A stretch of DNA of 64,000 bases from positions 930,001 through 994,000 of the forward strand of contig JADJAA010000002.1 in the NCBI GenBank assembly GCA_016704485.1. Reading direction: 5' to 3'. This document shows positions 42,858-51,360 of the stretch, piece by piece (position 1 is the stretch's first letter; every line of letters starts with the position of its first letter). A program made the translations under genes and the position numbers. The notes beneath the pieces were generated by a model. That model worked only from the letters and a program-made list of their open reading frames with translations, searched no databases and was not told where the DNA came from. Source of the stretch: Flavobacteriales bacterium (lineage in GTDB: Bacteria > Bacteroidota > Bacteroidia > Flavobacteriales_F > PHOS-HE28).

Positions 42858-44636
42858 TCACGTTCCTTTAACGAAGATCTTCTCCGGAAAGCGCAACGTG
42901 AACTTAGAACCATCGCCAACTTTACTCTGCGCGGACATTGAAACTTCGTGGCTTTTAAGAATGCTGCGAGCAGTCGTTAACCCAAGGCCCAGCCCACCGG
43001 AGCGACCTGTATAGAATGGTTCAAAGAGCCGTTCCAGATTCTCTGGCGGAATACCTTTCCCATTGTCCGTAATGGCCAAATAAACAGCTTCGGGGTCGCG
43101 TGTAACAGTAAAGGAAAGCTCCCCTCTTTCCGGATCCATGGCCTCCACTGCGTTCGTACAAATATTGGTGATGGCCAAGTTGATCAACTCGCAATCGGCC
43201 ATCACTTCCGGTAGATCCGGATCGATATGGATCCTGCTTTTCATCAACTTCAGATCCAGCCGGTCCTTGATCGCCTTAAGTGCGTTGTTCACTATGTCGT
43301 CCATCTTGCACGGGATCAAGTTCAATTCCCGCTTCCTTGACGATTCCAACATTTCCTTGATCAATGTTCCAATGCGCTCCAAGTTGCGCTCAATGATCTG
43401 GAAGAAGTGCTTCACATCCTCATGATCCGCCTCCACTTCATCCTGCAATTGCTCGATCGCCAAATAAATGTTGGTCAAGGGATTTCTAACCTCATGTGCA
43501 ACCGTGCGTGTTATCTGCGCTGTAAGCTCCAGACGGTCTGTCTCTACACTTGACTCTTGTAATCTTCTTTGTTCAGTGATATCCGTGAATGTCACCACAA
43601 AGCCATCCTCCATTTTCACGGCATGGATCCGGTACCAATTGTTCAAGCCCGAACCGTGGTAATGGATCTCACTCACGAACACATCATTTTCTTCAACCAC
43701 TTTCACGTACGCATCGAACAATCCATTATCGTCGTGCTCGATCATTTCTTCCAAGAGGTGTTTGCCTACCAGGTCTGTTCGACCCAACATTTCATTGGCC
43801 ACTCTATTCGAGGATAAGTACTCGAAATCAATGATGATATGCTCCTCATTTCGTAATGCTTTGAACGACATGATCCCATTCGGTGAAGTGTCCAACAATT
43901 TCTGGAGCATCCCTTGCAACTGGGTGCGGGTCAGGACCTCATCTGCCAGATCCCTGACATTCGCTCTAAGTTCTTTTCCCGCCACTGCCGTATCACGCAA
44001 AGAGCGTGTAAGTCGCCAGAACAGAATGCTAGTGGCCACGATCGCAAGCAAGGAGAATACGATCAGCATGGCTGGCGCGGCAAATCCTACGGACTCCTCT
44101 ATTTCCAATGCTGCATTGCGTTGCACAACCAATCGCTGGGATATACGCTCGTAAATGCTGCGCGTTCTATCCATTTCAACTTTATCCACTAGCAGTGGTA
44201 AAGTCTCAATGAGCGTATCGCGCTCGACTTGTAGATCCACCGAACGTATTCGTTGCGCCCAGAGTGCGGTCAATCGCAGTGCGGAGGCTCTTAGACTATC
44301 CAGATCTTTGCGGTCCTCAACATTCTTGAACAATTCATAGGAATCGTGCAAACAACGAATGTGATCCACCTTCGCCGCGCGGTAAGGTTCAAGAAATGAG
44401 GTGTTCGATGTGATCACGTAACCACGAACACCGGTTTCTTGGTCCCTCAATGCGGACATCACACCATCAAGCGCAACCTTCTTCGCGGTTTGACCTCTGA
44501 TAACATGCACCGAATCCTGAAATCCGGAAATACTCTTGTATGTTGCATAGAGCAGCACGAGCATGAGAACGACCATCCCGAAGAACAAGAGCTTTGAGAT
44601 ACGCTGCTCTTCAGTAATTCGTCGCAGGTCATTCAT
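42858..44636 (-). CDS. Sensor histidine kinase (CHASE3-PAS-HisKA-HATPase)
   Basis: A 592-residue membrane kinase. I use the ATG at 44636 (MNDLRRITEEQRISKLLFFG), since the frame upstream is non-native. A first membrane helix (about 14-34) is followed by a periplasmic CHASE3-like domain (GVRGYVITSNTSFLEPYRAA), a second helix (about 180-205), a PAS domain (DTSPNGIMSFKALRNEEHII), then the phospho-His box TRTVAHEVRNPLTNIYLAIE and the ATPase boxes NICTNAVEAM, AITDNGKGIP and GGLGLGLTTARSI. It lies 102 bp downstream of the NtrC-type gene, so the three regulators form one cluster. Confidence 0.93.
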   Translation of the reverse strand: MNDLRRITEEQRISKLLFFGMVVLMLVLLYATYKSISGFQDSVHVIRGQTAKKVALDGVMSALRDQETGVRGYVITSNTSFLEPYRAAKVDHIRCLHDSYELFKNVEDRKDLDSLRASALRLTALWAQRIRSVDLQVERDTLIETLPLLVDKVEMDRTRSIYERISQRLVVQRNAALEIEESVGFAAPAMLIVFSLLAIVATSILFWRLTRSLRDTAVAGKELRANVRDLADEVLTRTQLQGMLQKLLDTSPNGIMSFKALRNEEHIIIDFEYLSSNRVANEMLGRTDLVGKHLLEEMIEHDDNGLFDAYVKVVEENDVFVSEIHYHGSGLNNWYRIHAVKMEDGFVVTFTDITEQRRLQESSVETDRLELTAQITRTVAHEVRNPLTNIYLAIEQLQDEVEADHEDVKHFFQIIERNLERIGTLIKEMLESSRKRELNLIPCKMDDIVNNALKAIKDRLDLKLMKSRIHIDPDLPEVMADCELINLAITNICTNAVEAMDPERGELSFTVTRDPEAVYLAITDNGKGIPPENLERLFEPFYTGRSGGLGLGLTTARSILKSHEVSMSAQSKVGDGSKFTLRFPEKIFVKGT

Positions 44637-44705
44637 TGGAGCGCGGTTCCGGATACAACGGTGAGAACAACAATATTGCACGTGATACCCTGCTGAGATC
44701 CGAAC

Positions 44706-44721
44706 AGCGGTTCATGTGCCA
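44706..44721 (-). promoter_or_regulatory. Candidate sigma-54 promoter for the histidine kinase gene
   Basis: On the minus strand: TGGCACA-TGAA-CCGCT. It has a near-perfect -24 half and the GG-N10-GC spacing, 70 bp before the kinase ATG and inside the gap after the NtrC-type gene. It would allow the activator to drive its own kinase. Confidence 0.4.
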
Positions 44722-44738
44722 CCAACCATCCACTTGGC

Positions 44739-46154
44739 TCACACATCCAGACCGAAGGCCTTCATCTTGTTATACAGGGTCTTCCTGTCTATGTTCAGCA
44801 ATTCCGCAGTACGGGATTTATTGAAGCCATTCCGTTCCAAGGCTTGAAGTATCGCCTCCTTCTCTGCTTGGTGCGCCACACGCCTTAAACCATCATCCTC
44901 CGTGCTGGAACCGTTCGACGCATTTCCATTCGTAGCACTACCAGGACCAGCTAGAACCATTGCAGGCAAACAATCGCCGGAGATACGATCGTCCGTGCTC
45001 AACAACACTGCCCGCCTCACTACATTGCCTAATTCCCTAAGGTTTCCGGTCCATGAATGGGCCATAATGCGTTCCATTGCGTCCTCTTCGAACCCTATCA
45101 CTGATCTACCAAGTCGGTCATTTGCAAGTTCCACGAAATGTTGAGCGAACATTGCGATATCCTCCTTTCGCTCACGAAGCGGTAGGAGGTGGATCGTGAA
45201 TTCCTGGATTCGATGGAGCAGGTCCTCACGGAATCGTCCTTCAGCAACTGCTTTATTCAGATCCTCATTCGTTGCTGCCAGAATGCGCACATCCACATCG
45301 ACATCCTTAGCGCCACCGATCCGCTTGATCTTGCGCTCCTGTAGAACACGTAATAGTTTGATCTGATTCTCATAGGTGAGGTTCCCTACCTCGTCCAGGA
45401 AAAGGGTTCCCCCACTCGCTTGTTCAAAGTTTCCGGCACGATCAGCAACCGCTCCGGTGAATGCACCCTTCGTATGGCCGAAAAGCTCGCTTCCCGCCAA
45501 TTCCTTCGGCAATGCGCCGCAATCCACGGAAACGAACGGGCCCTTTGAACGCCGACTTTCTTCATGAATGCGTTTTGCCACGAACTCTTTACCGGTACCG
45601 GTTTCGCCGGTGATCAGAACGGACATGTCGGTCGGTGAAACGAGAGCTATGTGCTTATCGATCAGTTTGGCTGAAGCACCCGTACCGTTCACATACGTCC
45701 GATCACTTTTCTTCCTTGGAGCAACAGCTTTGTGTTGCCCGTCCACGGTGCTACTTGATCCTGACCTGGTCACTACCGCCAACGCATCTTGAACGCGCAT
45801 CAACAATTCATCCGGATACAAGGGCTTGGCGATGTAGTCAAATGCACCTCTACGCATCAGATCAACTGCCAATCGAACATCTGAATAACCGGTGATTATG
45901 ATCACTTGGATATCGGCGGAGATGCCACGGATATATTGGAGCATATCAACAGCATCCGTATCGGGCAAGCGATGATCACACAAGACCAGATCGAACTTCG
46001 TATCCGATAATACTGACTTTGCTGTTGCTCCACGATGAGCTGTGGAAACCTGGAAGCCGGCTTTTGTAAGCAGGCGGCTGAGCAGTAAACACAGATCTTG
46101 ATCATCATCCACTACCAATACATTTTTCTTTTCCATAGTAGTAAGATCCATCAT
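44739..46154 (-). CDS. NtrC-family sigma-54-dependent response regulator
   Basis: A 471-residue transcription activator. Receiver domain (residues about 9-125) with VLVVDDDQDLCLLLSRLLTK and the phosphorylated Asp in LVLCDHRLPDTDAVDML. AAA+ domain with Walker A TGETGTGKEFVAKRIHEESR and the sigma-54 contact loop GHTKGAFTGAVADRAGNFEQ. C-terminal Fis-type helix-turn-helix (ALERNGFNKSRTAELLNIDR). The GAFTGA motif is intact, so it should drive sigma-54 promoters. It overlaps the upstream response regulator by 4 bp. Confidence 0.95.
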   Translation of the reverse strand: MMDLTTMEKKNVLVVDDDQDLCLLLSRLLTKAGFQVSTAHRGATAKSVLSDTKFDLVLCDHRLPDTDAVDMLQYIRGISADIQVIIITGYSDVRLAVDLMRRGAFDYIAKPLYPDELLMRVQDALAVVTRSGSSSTVDGQHKAVAPRKKSDRTYVNGTGASAKLIDKHIALVSPTDMSVLITGETGTGKEFVAKRIHEESRRSKGPFVSVDCGALPKELAGSELFGHTKGAFTGAVADRAGNFEQASGGTLFLDEVGNLTYENQIKLLRVLQERKIKRIGGAKDVDVDVRILAATNEDLNKAVAEGRFREDLLHRIQEFTIHLLPLRERKEDIAMFAQHFVELANDRLGRSVIGFEEDAMERIMAHSWTGNLRELGNVVRRAVLLSTDDRISGDCLPAMVLAGPGSATNGNASNGSSTEDDGLRRVAHQAEKEAILQALERNGFNKSRTAELLNIDRKTLYNKMKAFGLDV

Positions 46155-46507
46155 GCTTGAAACCCGAGGTCCTTGATCTTTGTAAATATATCCTGTCTAT
46201 TGAATGGTTTAGCGAGGAACGTATCTGCTCCTGCTTTCAGGGCATTGCTACGTTCTGAATCCATTGCGCTGATCGCGATGCAAGACGCATTCGGCATTTT
46301 TGACCTGATCTCCGGAATGAGTTGATAGCCCAGCCCATCCGGTAAGTTAACATCGAGGAAAACCGCGTCGAAATCGTGTTCCTTGATCGCTTTACGACCT
46401 TCTTCAAGCGAATAAGCAGTCGTACATTCCACACCTGTTCGTTTTAGCATTGCACACAGTAGTTCACAGATCTCGATCTCGTCGTCCACCAGCAGGACTG
46501 TGTTCAT
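46151..46507 (-). CDS. Single-domain response regulator
   Basis: A 118-residue CheY-like receiver: MNTVLLVDDEIEICELLCAM, acceptor Asp in DAVFLDVNLPDGLGYQLIPE, Ser/Thr switch in CIAISAMDSER and the Lys in TFLAKPFNRQDI. There is no output domain, so it likely works as a phosphorelay intermediate or sink for the adjacent kinase. I start at the ATG at 46507; the frame extends to 46534. It overlaps the NtrC-type gene (ATGA). Confidence 0.93.
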   Translation of the reverse strand: MNTVLLVDDEIEICELLCAMLKRTGVECTTAYSLEEGRKAIKEHDFDAVFLDVNLPDGLGYQLIPEIRSKMPNASCIAISAMDSERSNALKAGADTFLAKPFNRQDIFTKIKDLGFQA

Positions 46508-46695
46508 GGCTCTTGTTCGTATCTCAGATCGCATATAAAATCATGTTGAGCATTCCCAATGACCATTATTGGTACTAAGCGAGAACTGAGGTGGTCAACA
46601 CACACATACGTTGACCGTGAATACCATGCCATCCTTTAAATGCGCGATGCTGCCCTACCTGTGGTACGACCAAGATCCGGATCGTAAATCTATGG

Positions 46696-46727
46696 GTAAG
46701 AAATTCCCCGGTCGGGGAATTTCTTAC
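46696..46727. promoter_or_regulatory. Perfect 14-bp-stem hairpin
   Basis: GTAAGAAATTCCCC-GGTC-GGGGAATTTCTTAC: a perfect 14-bp inverted repeat with a 4-nt loop, in the divergent gap between the response-regulator gene and the DUF748-like gene. It has no T-run, so it is more likely a protein-binding dyad or RNA structure than a terminator. Confidence 0.6.
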
Positions 46728-46822
46728 ATGCGGATGTATCCGCAAGAACCAGATCATGATGCGCCGGATCGAGCAGAACAACACGGCCTGATATTTTCCT
46801 GACCTGGACAAATTAGCCCTGA

Positions 46823-47995
46823 ATGCCGGAAGTAGAAAAAAGTACGGATGAACCTTCTGAGAATAAAAAACACCGCCGCTTTCGCATCATCGCGATCATC
46901 GTTGGAATTCTACTTCTGCTTCGCATTGCACTGCCCTATGTGCTTCTCCGGGTTGCAAATGACCGTTTGAGCAAGATCCCGGGATATTACGGGCACATCG
47001 ACGACCTGGATCTGGCGATCATACGCGGAGCGTATCAACTGGAGCGGTTCGATCTGCAACGTGTGGATACGGTTTCTTTAGAACGCACTCCGTTCATTGC
47101 TTCGAAGCTGATCGATATTTCCATTGAGTGGCGTGCGTTATTCAAGGGTTCTTTGGTCGGTGTGATCGAAGCGGATGAGCCGCGCCTGCGGTTCACCATT
47201 GGAGCTGCGGAACCGGAGGATGTGCAGGGAGACACCGCTACCTTGACAGATGTATTCGATGACTTCATGCCACTGAAGCTCAATCGCGTCGGCTTACGGA
47301 ATGGGCGTTTGGAATATGCCGACCCGGGAGCTACACCTCCGCTGGACATGGCACTAACAGAGTTGAATGGTGAAGCATTGAACTTATCCTCGGTGATCGA
47401 CAAAGCCAAGGTATTACCATCAACCATAACCGCAACGGCCACTATTTATGGAGGTGCAATGGCGTTGAACATGGGACTTGATGCCTTGAGAGATCAGCTT
47501 GCATTCGACATGGATCTAACTGTTGAGGACATTGAATTGACCCAAGTGAACGACTTTTTCCAAGCCTATGCGGATTTTGATGTGAACACCGGAAGCATGT
47601 CCGTGTATACTGAACTGGCTACGCAGGACGGAGCTTTTACCGGCTACGTTAAGCCGGTCATCAAGGACCTCGACGTTCTGGGGAAAGAAGATCGGAAGGA
47701 CAATTTCTTCCGTAAACTTTGGGAAGGGGTCGTTGGCACAGCCGCTGTGATCCTAAAGAACCAAAAGGAGAAGCAGGTTGCAACGAAGGTCCCACTTGAA
47801 GGGCGCTTGGACGACCCTCAAGTGGGAAGCTGGATCGCCATAGGCCGAACGCTAAGGAACGCGTTCATAATAGCCCTGCAACCGATTCTGGACAAGGAGA
47901 TAACGATCGGAGATCTGAACAAGGAAGTATTAGAAAAAGATGGCGGGTTCCTGAAGAATGTTTTCGGAAAGGAAGAGAACAAGGACAAGAACTGA
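46823..47995 (+). CDS. DUF748/AsmA-like membrane-anchored protein
   Basis: A 390-residue protein with a cytoplasmic Lys/Arg-rich start, one membrane helix (IIAIIVGILLLLRIALPYVL, about 24-43) and a periplasmic beta-rich body. Phrases such as LIDISIEWRALFKGSLVGVI and VGLRNGRLEYADPGATPP resemble DUF748 repeats of the AsmA-like superfamily, which are envelope proteins in lipid transport or assembly. The C-terminus is charged and Lys-rich. It is near the stress genes but its role is unknown. Confidence 0.8.
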   Translation: MPEVEKSTDEPSENKKHRRFRIIAIIVGILLLLRIALPYVLLRVANDRLSKIPGYYGHIDDLDLAIIRGAYQLERFDLQRVDTVSLERTPFIASKLIDISIEWRALFKGSLVGVIEADEPRLRFTIGAAEPEDVQGDTATLTDVFDDFMPLKLNRVGLRNGRLEYADPGATPPLDMALTELNGEALNLSSVIDKAKVLPSTITATATIYGGAMALNMGLDALRDQLAFDMDLTVEDIELTQVNDFFQAYADFDVNTGSMSVYTELATQDGAFTGYVKPVIKDLDVLGKEDRKDNFFRKLWEGVVGTAAVILKNQKEKQVATKVPLEGRLDDPQVGSWIAIGRTLRNAFIIALQPILDKEITIGDLNKEVLEKDGGFLKNVFGKEENKDKN

Positions 47996-48165
47996 CGTTC
48001 CCGCCGAAAGGGGCCCCACTGAACCGATGATCAAGTTCAGATGGTCCATAGAGCAGATGCATTCTGACCGCTGGGAACCCTATACCCCACATCCGGGGAG
48101 AATCTTGACCATTCAAGAATTTCAGTCGATGTCCCAATCAATTAAGAACCAACGCTTTTGCATGT

Positions 48166-48181
48166 TGGCAAGCGATCAGCA
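48166..48181 (+). promoter_or_regulatory. Candidate sigma-54 promoter
   Basis: TGGCAAG-CGAT-CAGCA has GG-N10-GC spacing and ends 34 bp before the ATG at 48216. The -24 half has one change from TGGCACG; the -12 half is weak. Confidence 0.3.
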
Positions 48182-48215
48182 TTACGCAATATGATAAGTG
48201 CGAACCCTGCACGCG

Positions 48216-48404
48216 ATGAACAATAAGCTCTATTCTACAATGTTACGTTCCGCACCTGTTCTGCTAACAATCGCGATCATCGCAGCTATAGTCGGGTATA
48301 GCGATCTTGGCGATGGTTCGGCGAATGTGGCGCTGATCATCTTCTTCATTGCATTGATCCTTGTGATGCTTGTATTGGTGATCGATGATAGGTCAACGAA
48401 ATAA
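48216..48404 (+). CDS. Small two-helix membrane protein (62 aa)
   Basis: Reads MNNKLYSTMLRSAPVLLTIA, with helices at about 14-30 and 38-56 (VALIIFFIALILVMLVLVID) and a polar end DDRSTK. No family recognised; similar in layout to DUF1328 and other small stress-induced membrane peptides. It lies 23 bp upstream of the beta-barrel gene, so probably the same transcript. Confidence 0.6.
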   Translation: MNNKLYSTMLRSAPVLLTIAIIAAIVGYSDLGDGSANVALIIFFIALILVMLVLVIDDRSTK

Positions 48405-48427
48405 AATTGAAACAGAAGAAAACGAAC

Positions 48428-49048
48428 ATGAGACACCAAAAGATCCTACTAAGCCTCACCGTTCTTACTGTACTTAGCTTAAGTTCATCAGCACAAGAAG
48501 TTTACCTCGGTGGAGGCTATAATTCGAGCAATTTACTGAAGCAAGGCGAAGAGCGCTGGACGGGCCGATCAGGTTATCAATTGGGTGCCGATATTCGATC
48601 GGTTAATGTATGGTTTGCACAGTTCGGCGCACATCTATTGGTGCGCAACCTGAACTATTCACTGACCGGGCTCGACAGTGCTGGTGTCGTAGCATTAGGC
48701 AATACCGAATTCCGCTATACGGATAGGTCACTGCGCGTACCGTTAATGGTAGGAAGACATCTACTTAACCCTAAAGATGGATCGGCAGTGAACGCATATT
48801 TGATGGCCGGTCCTACCGTGATCTTCCCATTAAGCACTGAGTTGAATAATAGTGCTCTGAACGTGACCACGAACGGCTCTCAATGGTATTTAGGTGCGAC
48901 GGGTGGACTAACGATAAAATTCCTGTTCGTGGAAACCGGATATTCTTTTGCCATGTCCAATGTATTCAAGGGCGATACCTTCCAAACGGATCCACGGATC
49001 AACCTATTCCATATTACCGGAGGTGTTAGACTCCGACTAGCACAATGA
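48428..49048 (+). CDS. Outer-membrane beta-barrel protein (porin family-like)
   Basis: A 206-residue protein with signal peptide (MRHQKILLSLTVLTVLSLSSSAQ; ATG at 48428 rather than the TTG at 48407). The body alternates in short beta strands (GYQLGADIRSVNVWFAQFGA, VGRHLLNPKDGSAVNAYLMA) with a final strand GGVRLRLAQ. It fits the eight-stranded barrel group of Bacteroidota (PF13568-like). Ligand unknown. Confidence 0.82.
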   Translation: MRHQKILLSLTVLTVLSLSSSAQEVYLGGGYNSSNLLKQGEERWTGRSGYQLGADIRSVNVWFAQFGAHLLVRNLNYSLTGLDSAGVVALGNTEFRYTDRSLRVPLMVGRHLLNPKDGSAVNAYLMAGPTVIFPLSTELNNSALNVTTNGSQWYLGATGGLTIKFLFVETGYSFAMSNVFKGDTFQTDPRINLFHITGGVRLRLAQ

Positions 49049-49112
49049 GCAGCTTAACTCACGTCGCAATGTGCGGAACTTGTTCTTCATTTCACCTAAC
49101 CAAAAAAGAGTA

Positions 49113-49364
49113 ATGGCACAGCGCAAGGATAAAGACAGCGGACTTCCGCAAACGGCAAGGTCCTCCGGACCAACTACAAACCGCAAGACCGAGCGTGGAG
49201 AGAACCAGAAAGATCCGCACGAATACGACCCAGGAGGAATGGCCGGGAAAAAAGCTGGGATCATCGAGGATCTTCAAGAAGAAGCCTGTGAACCAGAACA
49301 CAATGAATCCAAGGCGGATACTTCCACACCTAATGATCCCTCGAAAGATCCCACTCACCGTTAG
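49113..49364 (+). CDS. Small hydrophilic protein, 83 aa
   Basis: Starts MAQRKDKDSGLPQTARSSGP, continues NRKTERGENQKDPHEYDPGG and ends DPSKDPTHR. It is highly charged with no hydrophobic core, probably disordered. It resembles in style the protein at 39085 and general stress proteins rich in Lys/Glu/Gly. No family recognised. The DNA from 49365 to 49638 shows no gene. Confidence 0.6.
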   Translation: MAQRKDKDSGLPQTARSSGPTTNRKTERGENQKDPHEYDPGGMAGKKAGIIEDLQEEACEPEHNESKADTSTPNDPSKDPTHR

Positions 49365-49638
49365 ACCATGATCCTGCTTCGTTGGTGCCATTATTAAAAC
49401 GCCATATGGTGTGCTACCGTTATCCTTGATCCGTGGATCGGGCACATCAATGATCGGATCCAGACCATCCTAGTACCATGCTGGTCTGCTTAATTTACGC
49501 GAACGAATAGCGATGGCAACTGCTGAATGATCGTGCGTTCCATCACGGACATCTTTCTCAAGTGTGGTGAGCGGTGCCGCATTCTTTCAAGCATTACCTA
49601 GAAAGTCATTGAGCTAGAATGGGCGTATACGAAAACAA

Positions 49639-49854
49639 TTGGATCCATCGTCCTTCACGATCGATCCTTTCCACCGCTTCGAGGGACCCAGCGACCCTGC
49701 GGATATGAGCATCGTGTATGCGATCAGCTCAGATCAATTGGGAATGAAAGGGCTTATAGTTGGTGCATACGGTCCTGAGGCAGAAGCGCATATTCAGAAG
49801 ATGGTACGTCCGCTTAAAGCCCATCACAACGTAGGTAGCACACAACCTGTATAA
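49639..49854 (+). pseudogene. C-terminal part of a short Bacteroidota protein, likely truncated
   Basis: The open frame has no ATG at its front; 49639 is TTG, and the first ATG in frame is at codon 23. The protein reads DPSSFTIDPFHRFEGPSDPA, DMSIVYAISSDQLGMKGLIV and GAYGPEAEAHIQKM. This resembles the C-terminal half of about-100-residue Bacteroidota proteins (pattern 'HRFEG.SDP.D.SVVYAISS...GLKG.LV.AYG'), often labelled phosphoribosylpyrophosphate synthetase-like without evidence. The N-terminal half with its CxxC is not found, and ELNG-type coding continues upstream only after a frame change near 49617. It is probably a decayed gene. Confidence 0.45.
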
Positions 49855-50280
49855 CCAGCTGAACCGGGCAACAGTGTGATAGCCTAGGTCACCGGTCCGT
49901 TGGGAAGTGGACCTGGGGCTCCGACCTCGTCAAAATTCCGATGATGCACTTTAGCGCATAGATCAAAACGAGTTGATCCTGATCGGAATTATATCCATTA
50001 GCTACGCTTAATGCGGGTCGCATACACGTTGCTGCTAAGCGGTGGACATTGTTCGAATCGATCAAAAAGACCGCTATCTGATTACAAGGATATTATGCGT
50101 CGAGTCCAGTAAAACAAGAAAAGGTACCCAATCATGGGTACCCTTCTATTTGTCTATGGAATGATCCAAAGCTGGCCTTGCTCTAAAGCCTTTCAATTGA
50201 TCATTCACACAGAGACGGTCATGACGATACGATAGGTTCTGGTAAGAGCGCACGTGTGAGGCGCACTATCACCAGGCCGT
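49855..50280. other. Intergenic region with one hairpin
   Basis: About 425 bp without a supported gene. The only clear structure is the hairpin at 50123-50142, annotated separately. Confidence 0.4.
50123..50142. terminator. Hairpin, possible bidirectional terminator
   Basis: GGTACCCA-ATCA-TGGGTACC is a perfect 8-bp stem with a 4-nt loop, preceded by AAAACAAGAAAA and followed by CTTCTATTTG. It fits an intrinsic terminator in either direction; the YtxH gene's transcript runs toward it. Confidence 0.6.
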
Positions 50281-50574
50281 TCAGTTCCTATTGGCGGCGG
50301 AGCGGATGTTGCTCGCAGTCTCCTGAGCTTGCCCCTTCATCTCCTGTGCCGTCCCTTTTGCTTTGGATGCAAGGTCCTTGGCTTCGTCCTGAAGATCATC
50401 CAGCAACTCTTTGCCTTCATCCATCATTTCGGTTAGCCGATCTTTAAGATCCGCTCCTTTCTTTATCAATTTCTTACGAGTATTCGCACCTTTATCCGGT
50501 GCCAGTAATACTCCTAGCGCTGCTCCAGCTGCTAATGCTGCGAGCGCGATCGCTAATGTGCTTTTGTTAGACAT
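50281..50574 (-). CDS. YtxH domain protein
   Basis: A 97-residue protein: one N-terminal membrane helix (LAIALAALAAGAALGVLLAP) followed by KGANTRKKLIKKGADLKDRL and a long amphipathic helix of Lys/Asp/Glu/Ala (LDDLQDEAKDLASKAKGTAQ). The helix-plus-'APDKGxxTRKKL' start is the YtxH hallmark, a general stress family in Gram-positives and Bacteroidota. Exact function unknown. A GGCACG-containing promoter candidate lies 33 bp upstream. Confidence 0.88.
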   Translation of the reverse strand: MSNKSTLAIALAALAAGAALGVLLAPDKGANTRKKLIKKGADLKDRLTEMMDEGKELLDDLQDEAKDLASKAKGTAQEMKGQAQETASNIRSAANRN

Positions 50575-50606
50575 TGTTTTGTTCTGTGTTGGTTCGCAAT
50601 TACTAT

Positions 50607-50622
50607 CTCAACCAGCGTGCCG
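50607..50622 (-). promoter_or_regulatory. Candidate sigma-54 -24 element upstream of YtxH gene
   Basis: On the minus strand: CGGCACG-CTGG-TTGAG. The -24 half differs from TGGCACG only at the first base; the -12 half has GA instead of GC. It ends 33 bp before the YtxH ATG. Confidence 0.3.
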
Positions 50623-50841
50623 AAAACAATTCGCCCAGCAAAGTTCTATTGTTGCTGGTTTTCATCGAACGGATGGGCATCCACGTGTATACTGAATTCC
50701 CCGATCGTTCTTGGAATGAGAAAGGATCGACACAAACAATGAAGCACTGGCCCATCGCAGAACCATCACAATAGTTCTGTTAAGCACCCCAATACTCTTG
50801 GACCGAACTGTACAACGTGTTAACCATTTCTCGGAACGAAA

Positions 50842-50869
50842 GCAGGCCGTGTACTCCTACACGGCCTGC
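50842..50869 (-). terminator. Strong hairpin after the small lipoprotein gene
   Basis: GCAGGCCGTGT-ACTCCT-ACACGGCCTGC: a perfect 11-bp stem and 6-nt loop. Read on the minus strand it is followed by TTTCGTT and lies 39 bp past the TGA at 50908. This position supports the longer reading frame of the lipoprotein gene as the original gene. Confidence 0.75.
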
Positions 50870-50907
50870 TCTTCATAATAATTTACGGTGGTTGATGACA
50901 ACTTCAA

Positions 50908-51033
50908 TCAGTGGCCGTCCTTGTCGTGATCCACCTCTGTCTTTTGGTCGATCTTCTCAGCTTGGCGCTGGAACCAATTTCCCACGTCCTGTGACGTTTC
51001 CTGCGCTCCTTGCTTCACATCATTCCATGTTTC
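50908..51033 (-). pseudogene. Downstream half-frame of the small lipoprotein gene, after an amber codon
   Basis: Directly after the TAG at 51034-51036 the same frame stays open for 41 codons (ETWNDVKQGAQETSQDVGNW, FQRQAEKIDQKTEVDHDKDG, H) and ends with TGA. Composition continues that of the upstream protein, and the terminator lies just beyond. One substitution (CAG or AAG to TAG) would explain it. Suppression of the stop is an alternative. Confidence 0.65.
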
Positions 51034-51360
51034 CTAGGTTGCAGCTTCCACATCGATCAGGTTCTTATCCAAGCGGGAGATCAGCTTATCCATTTCCGAC
51101 CGCTCAGCTTCCCATTTGGTACGATCTGCTTCCGTAATGGTTGGATCCTTCAACTTCTCTTCGATCCGCGTCAGTTCCACGGCCACATCCTCACGCAATT
51201 TGCGCAGATCTTTTGTGGCTTCCTCTTTTCCGATGCGCAGGTCCACCAGAGCGTTATCCACTTTGGTTCCCACCTTCGTTTCATTTTGCTCAGCCGTGCT
51301 GCAGCTTGTAACGGTAATTAGCGCACCGATCAATCCGACTATCAACAGGTGCTTTTTCAT
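51034..51360 (-). CDS. Small lipoprotein, coiled-coil, possibly truncated
   Basis: A 108-residue product starting MKKHLLIVGLIGALITVTSC, a lipoprotein signal with lipobox VTSC. The mature part is a charged coiled coil (LREDVAVELTRIEEKLKDPT, EADRTKWEAERSEMDKLISR). It stops at TAG 51034-51036, yet the frame continues for 41 codons in the same style, so the native protein was probably about 150 residues. ATG at 51360 is chosen over 51378 because the signal peptide starts there. A weak CGGCATC-TGAT-CTGAA site lies 25 bp upstream. Confidence 0.75.
   Translation of the reverse strand: MKKHLLIVGLIGALITVTSCSTAEQNETKVGTKVDNALVDLRIGKEEATKDLRKLREDVAVELTRIEEKLKDPTITEADRTKWEAERSEMDKLISRLDKNLIDVEAAT

Noticed and set aside
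46611..46802. 63-codon plus-strand frame in the divergent regulator gap
   Set aside because: It runs through the perfect hairpin and lacks protein-like composition.
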